Shown here piece by piece: positions 26,715-34,674 of a DNA stretch of 64,000 nucleotides; the stretch's first letter is position 1, and every line of letters begins with the position of its first letter. Source of the stretch: Ga0077555 sp963746315 (GTDB lineage Bacteria; Pseudomonadota; Alphaproteobacteria; Rhizobiales; Hyphomicrobiaceae); contig CAVVAR010000005.1 in the NCBI GenBank assembly GCA_963746315.1, forward strand, positions 62,001 through 126,000, given 5' to 3'. The translations under genes were made by a program, and so were the position numbers. The notes under the pieces were generated by a model. It ran no database searches and had not been told where the DNA came from. It was given only the letters and a program-made list of their open reading frames with translations.

Positions 26715-27095
26715 TTATTGCCGCGTGCGCTCGCGGAAGGTGCCGCGCATGGCACTCACGAGACGTGCAGTCTCTACGCGATGCTCCGTGATATCTGCGG
26801 GCTTGTCGCTGTGAATGGTCCTGCCACTCTGATCGTGCATGGTCATGTGGCGGAACTCGACGCCGAGGCCGTTCTCGCGACGATGACGCGCTTCGCAATC
26901 GTAAGTCGTATTTGTGGCAGGTATCACCAGCAAAAAGCGAAACGGCAGCAAGGTCGGGTACTCGCACTCGATAAACGCGCCGCCAATTGAGATGTCGCGC
27001 ACGGTACAATACTGCGACGGCCTGTCGGGAATACGGATCCAACCTGCGAAATTGGTCTCCCGGCGGCCAAAGCGCCGCTTCTCAGACATGCTCAT
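26715..27095 (-). CDS. PilZ-domain protein
   Basis: A 126-residue protein essentially made of one PilZ domain. The c-di-GMP binding RxxxR motif is in EKRRFGRRETNF near residue 8 and the second motif D-x-S-x-x-G in VRDISIGGAFIECEYP near residue 35. ATG 27095 follows GGAGGT at eight bases, an excellent ribosome binding site; a second ATG six bases on is possible. It would sense c-di-GMP in the cytoplasm; the output partner is unknown. It heads a same-strand row with cytochrome c and a TauD-type gene. Confidence 0.85.
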   Translation of the reverse strand: MSMSEKRRFGRRETNFAGWIRIPDRPSQYCTVRDISIGGAFIECEYPTLLPFRFLLVIPATNTTYDCEARHRRENGLGVEFRHMTMHDQSGRTIHSDKPADITEHRVETARLVSAMRGTFRERTRQ

Positions 27096-27401
27096 ATGCA
27101 AATACCTCCCCGGGGACCGAAGCCCGCTCGTTCGGCTAGCTCGAGTGTGCCCTCGACTGGTTAATTCCCTCTGAGCACGTTGCGTCCCTGTACGTCGGCG
27201 ATCTTCAAGCTTCGACGCGGAGCCAGTCGCTCCACCGCGCGTGCCCGCAGGATTCAATGAAGTACGTTCAGTTTCGGTAGGCTGCAGTCTAGCAATAACT
27301 GCGTTTCGTCGACCACTTGGCCTCGCTAGTGCTTCCGCGCTAGACCTTCGCCCAAGTTACGATGGGGCATTCCCGATCAGATGCCAGCGGAGGCAATTCA
27401 A
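27096..27401. other. divergent intergenic region, no gene seen
   Basis: These 306 bases separate the divergent PilZ and aldolase genes and must hold both promoters. AT content rises around 27270-27300. GGAGG at 27389-27393 is the aldolase ribosome binding site and GGAGGT just above 27100 (minus strand) serves PilZ. I see no RNA gene, long repeat or convincing -35/-10 pair. Confidence 0.5.
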
Positions 27402-28422
27402 ATGAGCATGACACTCGAGCAGGTCGCCCAGGCGATGGTGGCGCCAGGCCGCGGAATTCTTGCTGCCGATGAGAGCTCCGGCACAATCAAGAAGCGGTTC
27501 GATTCGATCAAGACCGAGTCGACGGCCGACAGCCGGCGCGACTACCGCGAGATGCTGTTCCGCTCGACCGAGGCGATGAAGAGCCACATCTCGGGCGTGA
27601 TCCTCTACGACGAGACGCTTCGCCAGAAGGCCAAGGACGGGACGCCGCTCGCCAAGATCATCTCGGACGCCGGCTCGCTGCCGGGCATCAAGGTCGACGG
27701 CGGCACGAAGCCCTTGCAGTTCTGCCCCGGCGAGGTGACGACCGAGGGTCTCGATGGCCTGCCCGGCCGGGTGAAAGAGTACGTCGCCCTCGGCGCCAAG
27801 TTCGCCAAGTGGCGCGCCGTGATCGATATCGGCGCCGGCATCCCGACCTACACCTGCATCAAGGCCAACAGCCACGCGCTGGCGCGCTATGCCGCCATCT
27901 GCCTCGAGGGTGGCCTCGTGCCGATCGTCGAGCCGGAGGTGCTGATGGACGGCGCGCACGACATCGACCGTTGCGCCGAGGTGACCGAGTGGGTGCTCAA
28001 GGACGTGTTCCAGGAGCTCTACTACAACCGCGTCACGCTCGAGCAGATCGTGCTGAAGCCGAACATGGTCATATCCGGCAAGAAGGCCGCGAAGCAGGCG
28101 AGCCGCGAGGAAGTGGCCGAGAAGACGGTGCGCATCCTGAAGCGGACGGTGCCGGCGGCGGTGCCAGGCATCGCCTTCCTGTCGGGCGGCCAGTCGGACG
28201 AGGATGCGACGGCGCATCTGCATTTCATGAACGCCATGGGCAATCTGCCGTGGAACCTGACCTTCAGCTACGGCCGTGCCCTGCAGGCGGCGGCGCTGAA
28301 GGCGTGGGGCGGCAAGACGGAGAACGAGGCGCGCAGGCTCGAAAGCGTTCTCGCACCGCGCGAGGATGAACGGCCTCGCGGCGGCCGGGAAGTGGTCGCA
28401 AAGCCTGGAGAGCGCTGCGTAA
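27402..28422 (+). CDS. class I fructose-bisphosphate aldolase, frameshifted near the 3' end
   Basis: Glycolytic/gluconeogenic aldolase that forms a Schiff base with fructose-1,6-bisphosphate. ATG 27402 follows GGAGG at eight bases. The body is canonical: PGRGILAADESSGTIKKRF near residue 20, Lys in AKWRAVIDIG, and VLKPNMVISGKK with the Schiff-base Lys near residue 222. After KAWGGKTENEAR the reading frame changes: frame 0 runs on to a TGA at 28548-28550 with an unrelated sequence, while the +1 frame from 28342 reads KAFSHRARMNGLAAAGKWSQ and stops at TAA 28420-28422, exactly the usual family C-terminus. A terminator at 28461-28493, inside the frame-0 extension, supports 28422 as the true end. 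Either a real one-base indel between about 28315 and 28342 or a sequencing error is present. Confidence 0.85.
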
Positions 28423-28460
28423 GCCTGGGGCCGGCGGCGGCTCTGAGCATTGCGAAATCG

Positions 28461-28493
28461 AGGGCCCGGGGAGCTGTCTCCCGGGCCCTTTTT
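28461..28493 (+). terminator. intrinsic terminator of the aldolase gene
   Basis: AGGGCCCGGG (28461-28470) pairs with CCCGGGCCCT (28480-28489), with a short inner GAG/CTC extension and one bulge, followed directly by a T-run (28489-28493). It begins 38 bases after the restored aldolase stop. Confidence 0.85.
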
Positions 28494-28586
28494 CATGCCG
28501 ACGCCGGCGATCCCCGGCGTCGTTGCCGGCTAGGCTGCATGGGCGCATGATGCGATGCAGCAACCAAGGGCAAGCGCGAGGCAGCC

Positions 28587-29366
28587 ATGAGCAGCGAAAC
28601 AGAGGCAACCGGACCGCGCGTCGCCGCGCTCTACCGGTATCCGGTCAAGGGGCTGTCGCCCGAGGCGGTGGCGAGCGTGTCGCTCGCGGCCGGAGAGACA
28701 TTTCCGCTGGATCGGGCGTGGGCGATCGAGAACGGGCCAGGGCGGTTCGACCCGGACAATCCCAAGTATCTGCCGAAGATCCACTTCCTGATGCTGATGC
28801 GCGACGAGCGGCTGGCGACGCTCGCGACGCGCGTGGAGGACGACGGCCAGACGCTGGTGATCAAGCGCGACGGCAAGCAGGTGGCGCGCGGCAATCTCGC
28901 GACGCCGATCGGGCGGCAGCTGATCGAGCAGTTTCTCGCCGCTTACATGAAGGGCGAGCTGCGGGGCGCGCCGAAGATCGTCGCATCGCCGGGGCACAGC
29001 TTTTCGGACATGAAGGCGAAGTGCGTTCACATCATCAACTTGGCGTCGGTGCGTGATCTCGAGCGGATCATGGGGCGCTCCCTCGATCCGTTGCGGTTCC
29101 GGGCCAATGTGATGCTCGAGGGCGTGCCAGCCTGGGCGGAGCTCGGGTGGCTCGACAAACGCCTGACGATCGGCGGGGCGGCGCTCGACGTGTTCCATCG
29201 CACGCAGCGGTGCGACGCGACGAATGTCGATCCGCAGACGGGGGCGCGGGATACGGCCATTCCGGCGGTGCTGCAGCGGGCGTTCGGACACGCGGATTTC
29301 GGGGTTTACGGCCGGGTCGCGGTCGCCGGAGAGATGGCGGTCGGGGATGACGTGACCATCGTGTGA
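28587..29366 (+). CDS. MOSC-domain protein
   Basis: A 259-residue protein with an N-terminal MOSC_N beta barrel (VAALYRYPVKGLSPEAVASV) and the MOSC core (LMGRSLDPLRFRANVMLEG-like segment near residue 160 and FHRTQRCDATNVDPQTGARD near residue 212, including the conserved Cys that carries the sulfurated molybdenum cofactor). Such proteins, as in YiiM, YcbX or mARC, use molybdenum cofactor to reduce N-hydroxylated compounds. The Cys is intact, so a catalytic role is likely. No ferredoxin domain is fused. It is followed 101 bases later by a nitronate monooxygenase gene. Confidence 0.85.
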   Translation: MSSETEATGPRVAALYRYPVKGLSPEAVASVSLAAGETFPLDRAWAIENGPGRFDPDNPKYLPKIHFLMLMRDERLATLATRVEDDGQTLVIKRDGKQVARGNLATPIGRQLIEQFLAAYMKGELRGAPKIVASPGHSFSDMKAKCVHIINLASVRDLERIMGRSLDPLRFRANVMLEGVPAWAELGWLDKRLTIGGAALDVFHRTQRCDATNVDPQTGARDTAIPAVLQRAFGHADFGVYGRVAVAGEMAVGDDVTIV

Positions 29367-29467
29367 GCTGTCGTCGTGAGCGCGGGCGGCGCGTGCCGCG
29401 GTTGCATGGCGAGCCAGCCCGCGTCAGGATCGGTGGCAACGAAACAGACACGATAGGGCAGGAAACG

Positions 29468-30598
29468 ATGAATTCGGCGCTCTGCAAGCGTTTCGGGATC
29501 GAGTTCCCGCTGTTCGCCTTCACGCATTGCCGCGATGTCGTGGTCGAGGTGACGAACGCGGGCGGCTTCGGCGTGCTGGGGGCGGTGGCGCACACGCCGG
29601 AGACGCTGGAGATCGACCTCGCGTGGATCGACGCGCGGATCAAGGGGCCGTACGGGGTCGATCTGCTGATCCCGTCGCGGATGGAGGACAAGGAGGGCGC
29701 GCTCACTGCGGAGGAGCTGGCGAGCCGCGTTCCGGAGAGCCATCGGCGCCACATCGCGGATCTGCTCGAGACGCACGGCGTGGATACGTCGGATCTGTGG
29801 ACGTCAAACTGGGCGCACGACTACTCGGCGAACATGAGGGAGGACGGGGCGCAGCGACTGCTCGACGTGGCCTTCGCGCATCCGATCAAGCTGTTTGTCA
29901 ACGCGCTGGGGCCGCCGCCGAAGTCGGTGGTCGACCGGTGCCGGGCGCAAGGCATCGCCATTGGCGCGCTGACCGGGGCGCGGCAGCACGCGCTGAAGAA
30001 CATCGAGGCCGGCGTGGAAATCCTCGTGGTGTCGGGCACGGAGGCCGGCGGGCACTGCGGCGAAATCTCGACGATGGTCGTAGTGCCGGAGGTGCTGGAC
30101 GCGATCAAGGATCACCCGGAGGTGCAGGTGCTGGCGGCGGGCGGCATCGCGACCGGGCGGCAGATGGCGGCGGTGATGGCGATGGGCGCGGCCGGGGCTT
30201 GGACGGGGTCGGTGTGGCTGACGACGGTCGAGGCCGAGACGATCCCCACGGTGAAGGCGAAGATGCTGGCGGCCACGTCGCGCGATACGGTGCGCTCGCG
30301 CAGCCGCACGGGAAAGCCGACGCGGCAGTTGAAGTCGCCGTGGACCGAGGCGTGGAGCGCGCCGGGCAAGCCGGAGCCGTTGGAGATGCCGCTGCAGGGG
30401 TTGATCTCGCGCCCGGCGCTGGCGAAGGTCGACAAGCTCGCCGAGGCCGGACACAAGGGCGCCAAAGAGCTTGCGACGTATTACGTCGGGCAGGCGGTCG
30501 GGTTGATGCAGCACGAGCTGCGCGCGCGGGATGTGGTTTTTGAGTTCAAGAAGGATTTTGCCGAGGCTGTGGAGAGGTTGAGCGGGACGATGGAGTAG
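29468..30598 (+). CDS. nitronate monooxygenase/2-nitropropane dioxygenase family protein (1)
   Basis: A 376-residue FMN TIM-barrel protein starting at ATG 29468 with AGGA upstream. FMN-binding features are NAGGFGVLGAVAHTPE near residue 30, VVSGTEAGGHCGEISTMVVVPE near residue 187 and VLAAGGIATGRQMAAVMAMGA near residue 222. The catalytic His of classical nitronate monooxygenases corresponds to the His in EAGGHCG. An atypically long C-terminal part (SRSRTGKPTRQLKSPWTEAW onward) is seen in a subfamily common in actinobacteria and alphaproteobacteria that may act on acyl-CoA or nitroalkane-like substrates. Reaction: flavin-dependent oxidation of alkyl nitronates to carbonyls and nitrite. Confidence 0.85.
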   Translation: MNSALCKRFGIEFPLFAFTHCRDVVVEVTNAGGFGVLGAVAHTPETLEIDLAWIDARIKGPYGVDLLIPSRMEDKEGALTAEELASRVPESHRRHIADLLETHGVDTSDLWTSNWAHDYSANMREDGAQRLLDVAFAHPIKLFVNALGPPPKSVVDRCRAQGIAIGALTGARQHALKNIEAGVEILVVSGTEAGGHCGEISTMVVVPEVLDAIKDHPEVQVLAAGGIATGRQMAAVMAMGAAGAWTGSVWLTTVEAETIPTVKAKMLAATSRDTVRSRSRTGKPTRQLKSPWTEAWSAPGKPEPLEMPLQGLISRPALAKVDKLAEAGHKGAKELATYYVGQAVGLMQHELRARDVVFEFKKDFAEAVERLSGTME

Positions 30599-30634
30599 GG
30601 GGCGGAGGGGCGGTGCGAGAGGCCGCGTGCTGCC

Positions 30635-30744
30635 GTAGGGTGCAATAGCGGCGCTCCGCACTTGGCGTTGCGTATTGCACCGTCGTCGGCTGTGGCGGTG
30701 CAATACGCCCGGCCAATTGCAGAGGCCGGTCTATTGCATCCTAC
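30635..30744. repeat. REP/BIME pair with GTAG ends (family 1)
   Basis: Two inverted REP units face each other. The first begins GTAGGGTGCAATAG at 30635 and closes its hairpin with CGTATTGCACC (30670-30681); the second, read on the minus strand, begins GTAGGATGCAATAG at 30744 and closes with CGTATTGCACC. Each unit is a stem of about nine pairs with a GTAG head, the form mobilised by RAYT transposases. It lies between two genes that converge here and may protect mRNA 3' ends. Confidence 0.8.
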
Positions 30745-30776
30745 GAGGAGGCGGCAAGTGCGTGGTTGCTTGCACT

Positions 30777-31715
30777 TCACCCCTCTAATTTCCGCTTCAG
30801 AAACCCCGTCATCGCCCGGAACGCCTTCCCGCACTCCGGGCCGTGGGTGCGCCTCCGAACAAATCCGTGGATCATGCGGTGGGCGCGGGCGAAGCCGGTC
30901 TCGACGCCGGCCGCAATGAGCTTCTGGGCATAGGCGATGCCGTCGTCGATCAAGGGGTCGTACTCGGCGACGAGGACGTAGGCCGGGGGCAAATTCGAGA
31001 GATCGTCCGCGACGAGCGGGGTGGCCAGCGGGTCGGTGGAGCGGCCGGCTTTGTCCTCGCCGAGGTAGTCGCGCCAGTAGCCGCGCATGCTGGCGGTGGT
31101 GAGGCCTGGGGCTTCGGCATTGCGCGTGTAGGCTTCGGCGATCAGGCGGTCGACGAGGCACGGATAGATCAGGCCCTGGCAGCGTAGAGCGGGCTTTCCG
31201 CTCTGGCGTGCCCACAATGCCGTTGCCGCGGCGAGATTACCCCCGGCGCTGTCGCCGACGACGCCGAGGCGCGTGGGATCGACGCCGTAGGCTTTCGGAT
31301 GGGCGTGCATGTCCATGACGACATCGACGCAGTCGTTGAGCGCGGTCGGGTACTTGTGCTCGGGCGCCAGGCGATAGTCGACGCTGACGGTAACGGCGCC
31401 GGTTTCGTCGGCAAGACCCCAGCCGGTGGTGTCGCTGCTTTCACAATCGCCCTTCACGAAGCCGCCGCCATGGAAGTAGGCGAGGCCGGCGCCGCTGCCG
31501 CCATCGGCCGGCGTGTAGACGCGGACGGGGATGGCGTGGCCGTCGCGGGCCCTCACGGTGCGATCCTCGACCTTCATGCCGGCCGGGGGCGGCGACCAGC
31601 TCGCTTGCGCGTAGGTGGACCAGTTGCGGCGGATGTCCGCGATCTCCGTTGCGGGCGGGAGCTTGTCGCGCTCGGCGATGAGGGGGAGCATCTCAGGGTG
31701 CAGATCGAAGGCCAT
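30777..31715 (-). CDS. alpha/beta hydrolase, hormone-sensitive-lipase-type esterase
   Basis: A 312-residue cytoplasmic esterase. The HSL-family oxyanion motif HGGGFVKGD is at residues about 80-88 and the nucleophile elbow GDSAGG (VVGDSAGGNLAAA) near residue 154. The acid and base are expected in AEYDPLIDDGIAYA and HRMIHGFVRR. HSL-type esterases hydrolyse short-chain esters and can have lipid or xenobiotic substrates. It is divergent from the amidohydrolase gene with about 140 bases between them. Confidence 0.9.
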   Translation of the reverse strand: MAFDLHPEMLPLIAERDKLPPATEIADIRRNWSTYAQASWSPPPAGMKVEDRTVRARDGHAIPVRVYTPADGGSGAGLAYFHGGGFVKGDCESSDTTGWGLADETGAVTVSVDYRLAPEHKYPTALNDCVDVVMDMHAHPKAYGVDPTRLGVVGDSAGGNLAAATALWARQSGKPALRCQGLIYPCLVDRLIAEAYTRNAEAPGLTTASMRGYWRDYLGEDKAGRSTDPLATPLVADDLSNLPPAYVLVAEYDPLIDDGIAYAQKLIAAGVETGFARAHRMIHGFVRRRTHGPECGKAFRAMTGFLKRKLEG

Positions 31716-31852
31716 GGTCGCGTTCCCTCTTTTCGCGGTGACACGGCGCCCGAGTTTGACGACGTGGCTCGAACAGTTGGCGCCAGCGGAAAACCTGTCC
31801 TAGGCTTCCATCCTGGCACAGCGGCAGAGAACGGCAAGCCGGAGGAAACGAC

Positions 31853-33586
31853 ATGGCAGACCTGCACGATCTCGTCATTCGCGGCGGCACGGTGGTCGAC
31901 GGTACGGGGGCGGAGCCCTTCGCGGCGGACGTGGCGATCGACAAGGGCCGCATCAGCGCGGTGGGCGCGGTAGCCGGCACTGGGCGCGAGGAGGTCGACG
32001 CCAAAGGTAAGCTCGTCACGCCGGGCTTCGTCGACCTGCACACGCACTACGATGCGCAAGTGACGTGGTCGAGCCAGATCACGCCATCGTCCTGGAACGG
32101 CGTGACGACGGCGGTGATCGGCAACTGCGGCGTCGGCTTCGCACCCTGCCGGCCCGACCAGCGCGACATGCTGGTGAAACTGATGGAGGGCGTCGAGGAC
32201 ATTCCCGAGGTGGTGCTGACGGAAGGGCTGCCGTGGAACTGGCAGAGCTTCGAAGACTATCTCGATGCCATCGAGGCTCGAAGCTTCGATCTCGACGTGG
32301 TGACGCAGGTGCCGCACGCTGCGTTGCGGGTGTTCGTGATGGGGCAGCGCGGCGCGGATCGTGAGCCGGCGACGGCCGAGGATCGAGCGAAGATGGCGGC
32401 GTTGGCAGCGGCCGGCGTGCGCGCGGGTGCGCTCGGGTTCTCGACGTCGCGGACGCTCAACCACAAAACCAAGGCCGGTATCCCGATCCCGACGCTAAAG
32501 GCCGACGAGGCGGAGCTGAGCGAGATCGCCCTGGCGCTGAAGAAGGAAGGGGCCGGCTGGCTGCAGGTGATCTCGGATTTCGATGAGCCCGAGGAGGAGA
32601 TGGCGTTGCTGCGCCGGCTCGCCGACCGGTCCGGACGTCCGATGTCGATCACGGTGCTGCAGCGCGACAACAAGCCCGAGGAATGGCGCGCCCTGATGGG
32701 AAGCATGGAGGACGCGCAGAAGGCTGGCGTCCAGATCATGGGACAGGTGCTGACACGCCCCACCGGAATCTTGCTCGGCTTCGAGATCTCGCAAAATCCG
32801 TTCGTCGGCCGGCCAAGCTGGAAGGAGGTCGAGGACCTGCCCTTCGTGGAGAAGATGAAGCGGCTGGTGCAGCCTGAGTTCCGGGCGCGGCTGATCGCGG
32901 AGGCCGACGAGGATGCCTCGCTGATGCGGCGCGTGACCAAGTGGGACCGCATCTTCCCGCTGGGCGATCCGCCCGACTACGAGCCGCCGGCCGAGACCAG
33001 CGTCGCGGCACGTGCGGCACGCGAAGGGCGCAACCCCGCCGAGGTCGCCTACGACATGCTGCTGGAGAAGGGCGGCAAGGCGATCCTCTATCGGCCGCTG
33101 TCGAATTACACCTACGGCACGCTCGACACCGTTCGTGACATGATGTGCCATCCGAACGCGCTGATCGGGCTCGGCGACGGCGGTGCACACGTCGGCATTC
33201 TCTCGGATGCGAGCGCGATCACGTATCTGCTGACGCACTGGGTGCGCGACCGGACGCGGGGGCCGAAACTGCCGCTCGCCTGGGCGATCAAGCGGCTAAC
33301 CAGCGACAACGCCCGCGCCATCGGGCTCAACGACCGCGGCGTGATCCGGCGGGGCGCGAAGGCGGACATCAACGTCATCGACTTCGACCGGCTCAGGTTG
33401 CACGCGCCCGAGGTGGTCTACGACCTACCGAGCGGCGGCCGGCGGCTCATCCAGAAGGTGGACGGCTACGAAGCGACGATCGTTTCGGGCGAGGTGGTTA
33501 ATCGCGAGGGGCAGGCGACGGGCAAACTGCCGGGTCGACTGGTGCGAGGGGCCAAGGCCGGGATGATGGCCGAGGCGGCGGAGTAG
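31853..33586 (+). CDS. N-acyl-D-amino-acid deacylase-type amidohydrolase
   Basis: A 577-residue metallo-dependent hydrolase of the D-aminoacylase branch. It opens LVIRGGTVVDGTGAEPFAAD, has the HxH metal pair in GFVDLHTHYDAQVTW near residue 65 and a C-terminal beta-sandwich segment ending RGVIRRGAKADINVIDFDRL. D-aminoacylases release D-amino acids from N-acyl derivatives; many homologues are annotated with loose specificity, including dihydroorotase- or hydantoinase-like uses. The length fits the longer alphaproteobacterial subgroup. It is divergent from the esterase gene and followed by the glutaredoxin-DinB gene. Confidence 0.85.
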   Translation: MADLHDLVIRGGTVVDGTGAEPFAADVAIDKGRISAVGAVAGTGREEVDAKGKLVTPGFVDLHTHYDAQVTWSSQITPSSWNGVTTAVIGNCGVGFAPCRPDQRDMLVKLMEGVEDIPEVVLTEGLPWNWQSFEDYLDAIEARSFDLDVVTQVPHAALRVFVMGQRGADREPATAEDRAKMAALAAAGVRAGALGFSTSRTLNHKTKAGIPIPTLKADEAELSEIALALKKEGAGWLQVISDFDEPEEEMALLRRLADRSGRPMSITVLQRDNKPEEWRALMGSMEDAQKAGVQIMGQVLTRPTGILLGFEISQNPFVGRPSWKEVEDLPFVEKMKRLVQPEFRARLIAEADEDASLMRRVTKWDRIFPLGDPPDYEPPAETSVAARAAREGRNPAEVAYDMLLEKGGKAILYRPLSNYTYGTLDTVRDMMCHPNALIGLGDGGAHVGILSDASAITYLLTHWVRDRTRGPKLPLAWAIKRLTSDNARAIGLNDRGVIRRGAKADINVIDFDRLRLHAPEVVYDLPSGGRRLIQKVDGYEATIVSGEVVNREGQATGKLPGRLVRGAKAGMMAEAAE

Positions 33587-33698
33587 GTGGGCCGGAGCCA
33601 CGTTCGGCAAGTCTTGAGGCACCAGTAGCGCGGGGCGTTGTCGTTCGCGGCGAACGCCCTTAGTCTCCTGAGTTCAGGATCTCTATCGAGAGGCACAC

Positions 33699-34502
33699 AT
33701 GACTGCTCCATCGACTGCTGCGGACGGCAAAGTTCGGGTCTACTGGCACCCTGGTTGAACCAGCTGCCTCCGCACCAAGGAGTTCCTTGGCAGACACAAT
33801 ATCGAATTCGTGTCCCGCAACGTGGTCGAGGATCCGACCGGCTGGGACGAGATGAAGCCGTTCGGCGTGCGCATGCTGCCGCTGGTGACGCGTGGCGAGC
33901 GCTACGCCAACGGTCAGTCGCTGCGTGACGTGGCGGAGCTGGTCGGCGTCGACATCGGCGAGCAGACCATCCTGCCGCCGGAGGAGCTTTCGAGTCGGAT
34001 CCTGCGTATCCTCGAGGCCGAGCAGCGGTTCTTCGGGCAGATGCCCGAGGATCAGATGCAGCGCGAGGTGCCGGGCCGGCCGCGGTCGTTCGCGAATCTG
34101 GCGTGGCACACGTTCAATGTGGTCGATGCCTGGCTCGAGCACGAGGTCGAGGGAATACCGCTCGTTGTCGCGGCTTACGCTCGTAACGCGCCGAAAGACG
34201 CGTGCACCAAGGCGGATATCCTCGCCTACGGTGCCGATGTCGAGCGGCGCTTCAAGCAGTGGTGGGAAACCCAGGGCCAGCACACCGACTTCGAGGACGA
34301 GGCCGAGACCTACTACGCCAAGCAGTCCAAGCACGACTTTCTCGAGCGCACGACGTGGCACGCCGGCCAGCACGTTCGGCAGATGATGATGATCCTCGAC
34401 GACTTCATCGGGGTGAAGCCGATCGATCCGCTGCCGGACTCGATGTGGGCGGGATTGCCCATGCCGGAAAAGGTCTGGGACGACGAGAAGCCGATCAAGT
34501 AG
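33699..34502 (+). CDS. glutaredoxin-DinB fusion, candidate selenoprotein (UGA at codon 20)
   Basis: ATG 33699 has AGAGG six bases upstream, so translation should start here. The N-terminal part reads KVRVYWHPG, then an in-frame TGA (33756-33758), then TSCLRTKEFLGRHNIEFV and RMLPLVTRGERYANGQSL: a glutaredoxin-like fold whose redox motif would be U-T-S-C, with the TGA exactly where the first Cys of CxxC belongs. The C-terminal two thirds is a DinB/DUF664-type four-helix bundle (LAWHTFNVVDAW and TTWHAGQHVRQMM supply the His triad). The frame is intact for 247 codons after the TGA with no other lesion, and a SECIS-like hairpin lies just downstream. Selenocysteine insertion is the favoured reading; a nonsense mutation or a sequencing error (TGC to TGA) are the alternatives. 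Without read-through only a GTG at 33810 could start the rest. Confidence 0.72.
33764..33793 (+). promoter_or_regulatory. SECIS-like hairpin downstream of the in-frame TGA
   Basis: CCAAGG (33775-33780) pairs perfectly with CCTTGG (33785-33790) around the loop AGTT, and CTG (33764-33766) with CAG (33791-33793) below an eight-base 5' bulge. The loop starts 23 bases after the TGA and has G and U at positions 2 and 3, as bacterial SelB-binding SECIS elements require. A chance hairpin in coding DNA cannot be excluded. Confidence 0.55.
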
Positions 34503-34674
34503 CGGGCTCGCTCGCAACGATCAGTCAGATGGGGAGCGGGGTGGCCAAGAGCCGCCCCGTTCGCGTTCGTGCGTGGGAGCGCCTCTTTTTTTCCCAGGCT
34601 GAATTCGGTTGTCGGCGCCTCCATGCCGCGCGCGGTGTCATTGAAGCGTCATTTCGTTCGATTATTCTACGATT

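Noticed and set aside
27281..27350. CTAG and CTAGTG words upstream of the aldolase gene (CTAGCAATAA, GCTAGTGCTTCCGCGCTAG)
   Set aside because: No long complementary arms are found, so it is not a copy of the CTAGTG hairpin family.
27096..27401. Riboswitch or small RNA in the PilZ-aldolase intergenic region
   Set aside because: No recognisable aptamer core or stable long stem.
33810..34502. Reading the DinB part as a separate gene starting at GTG 33810
   Set aside because: It would cut the glutaredoxin domain in half and has no ribosome binding site, whereas ATG 33699 has one and reads in frame through the TGA.
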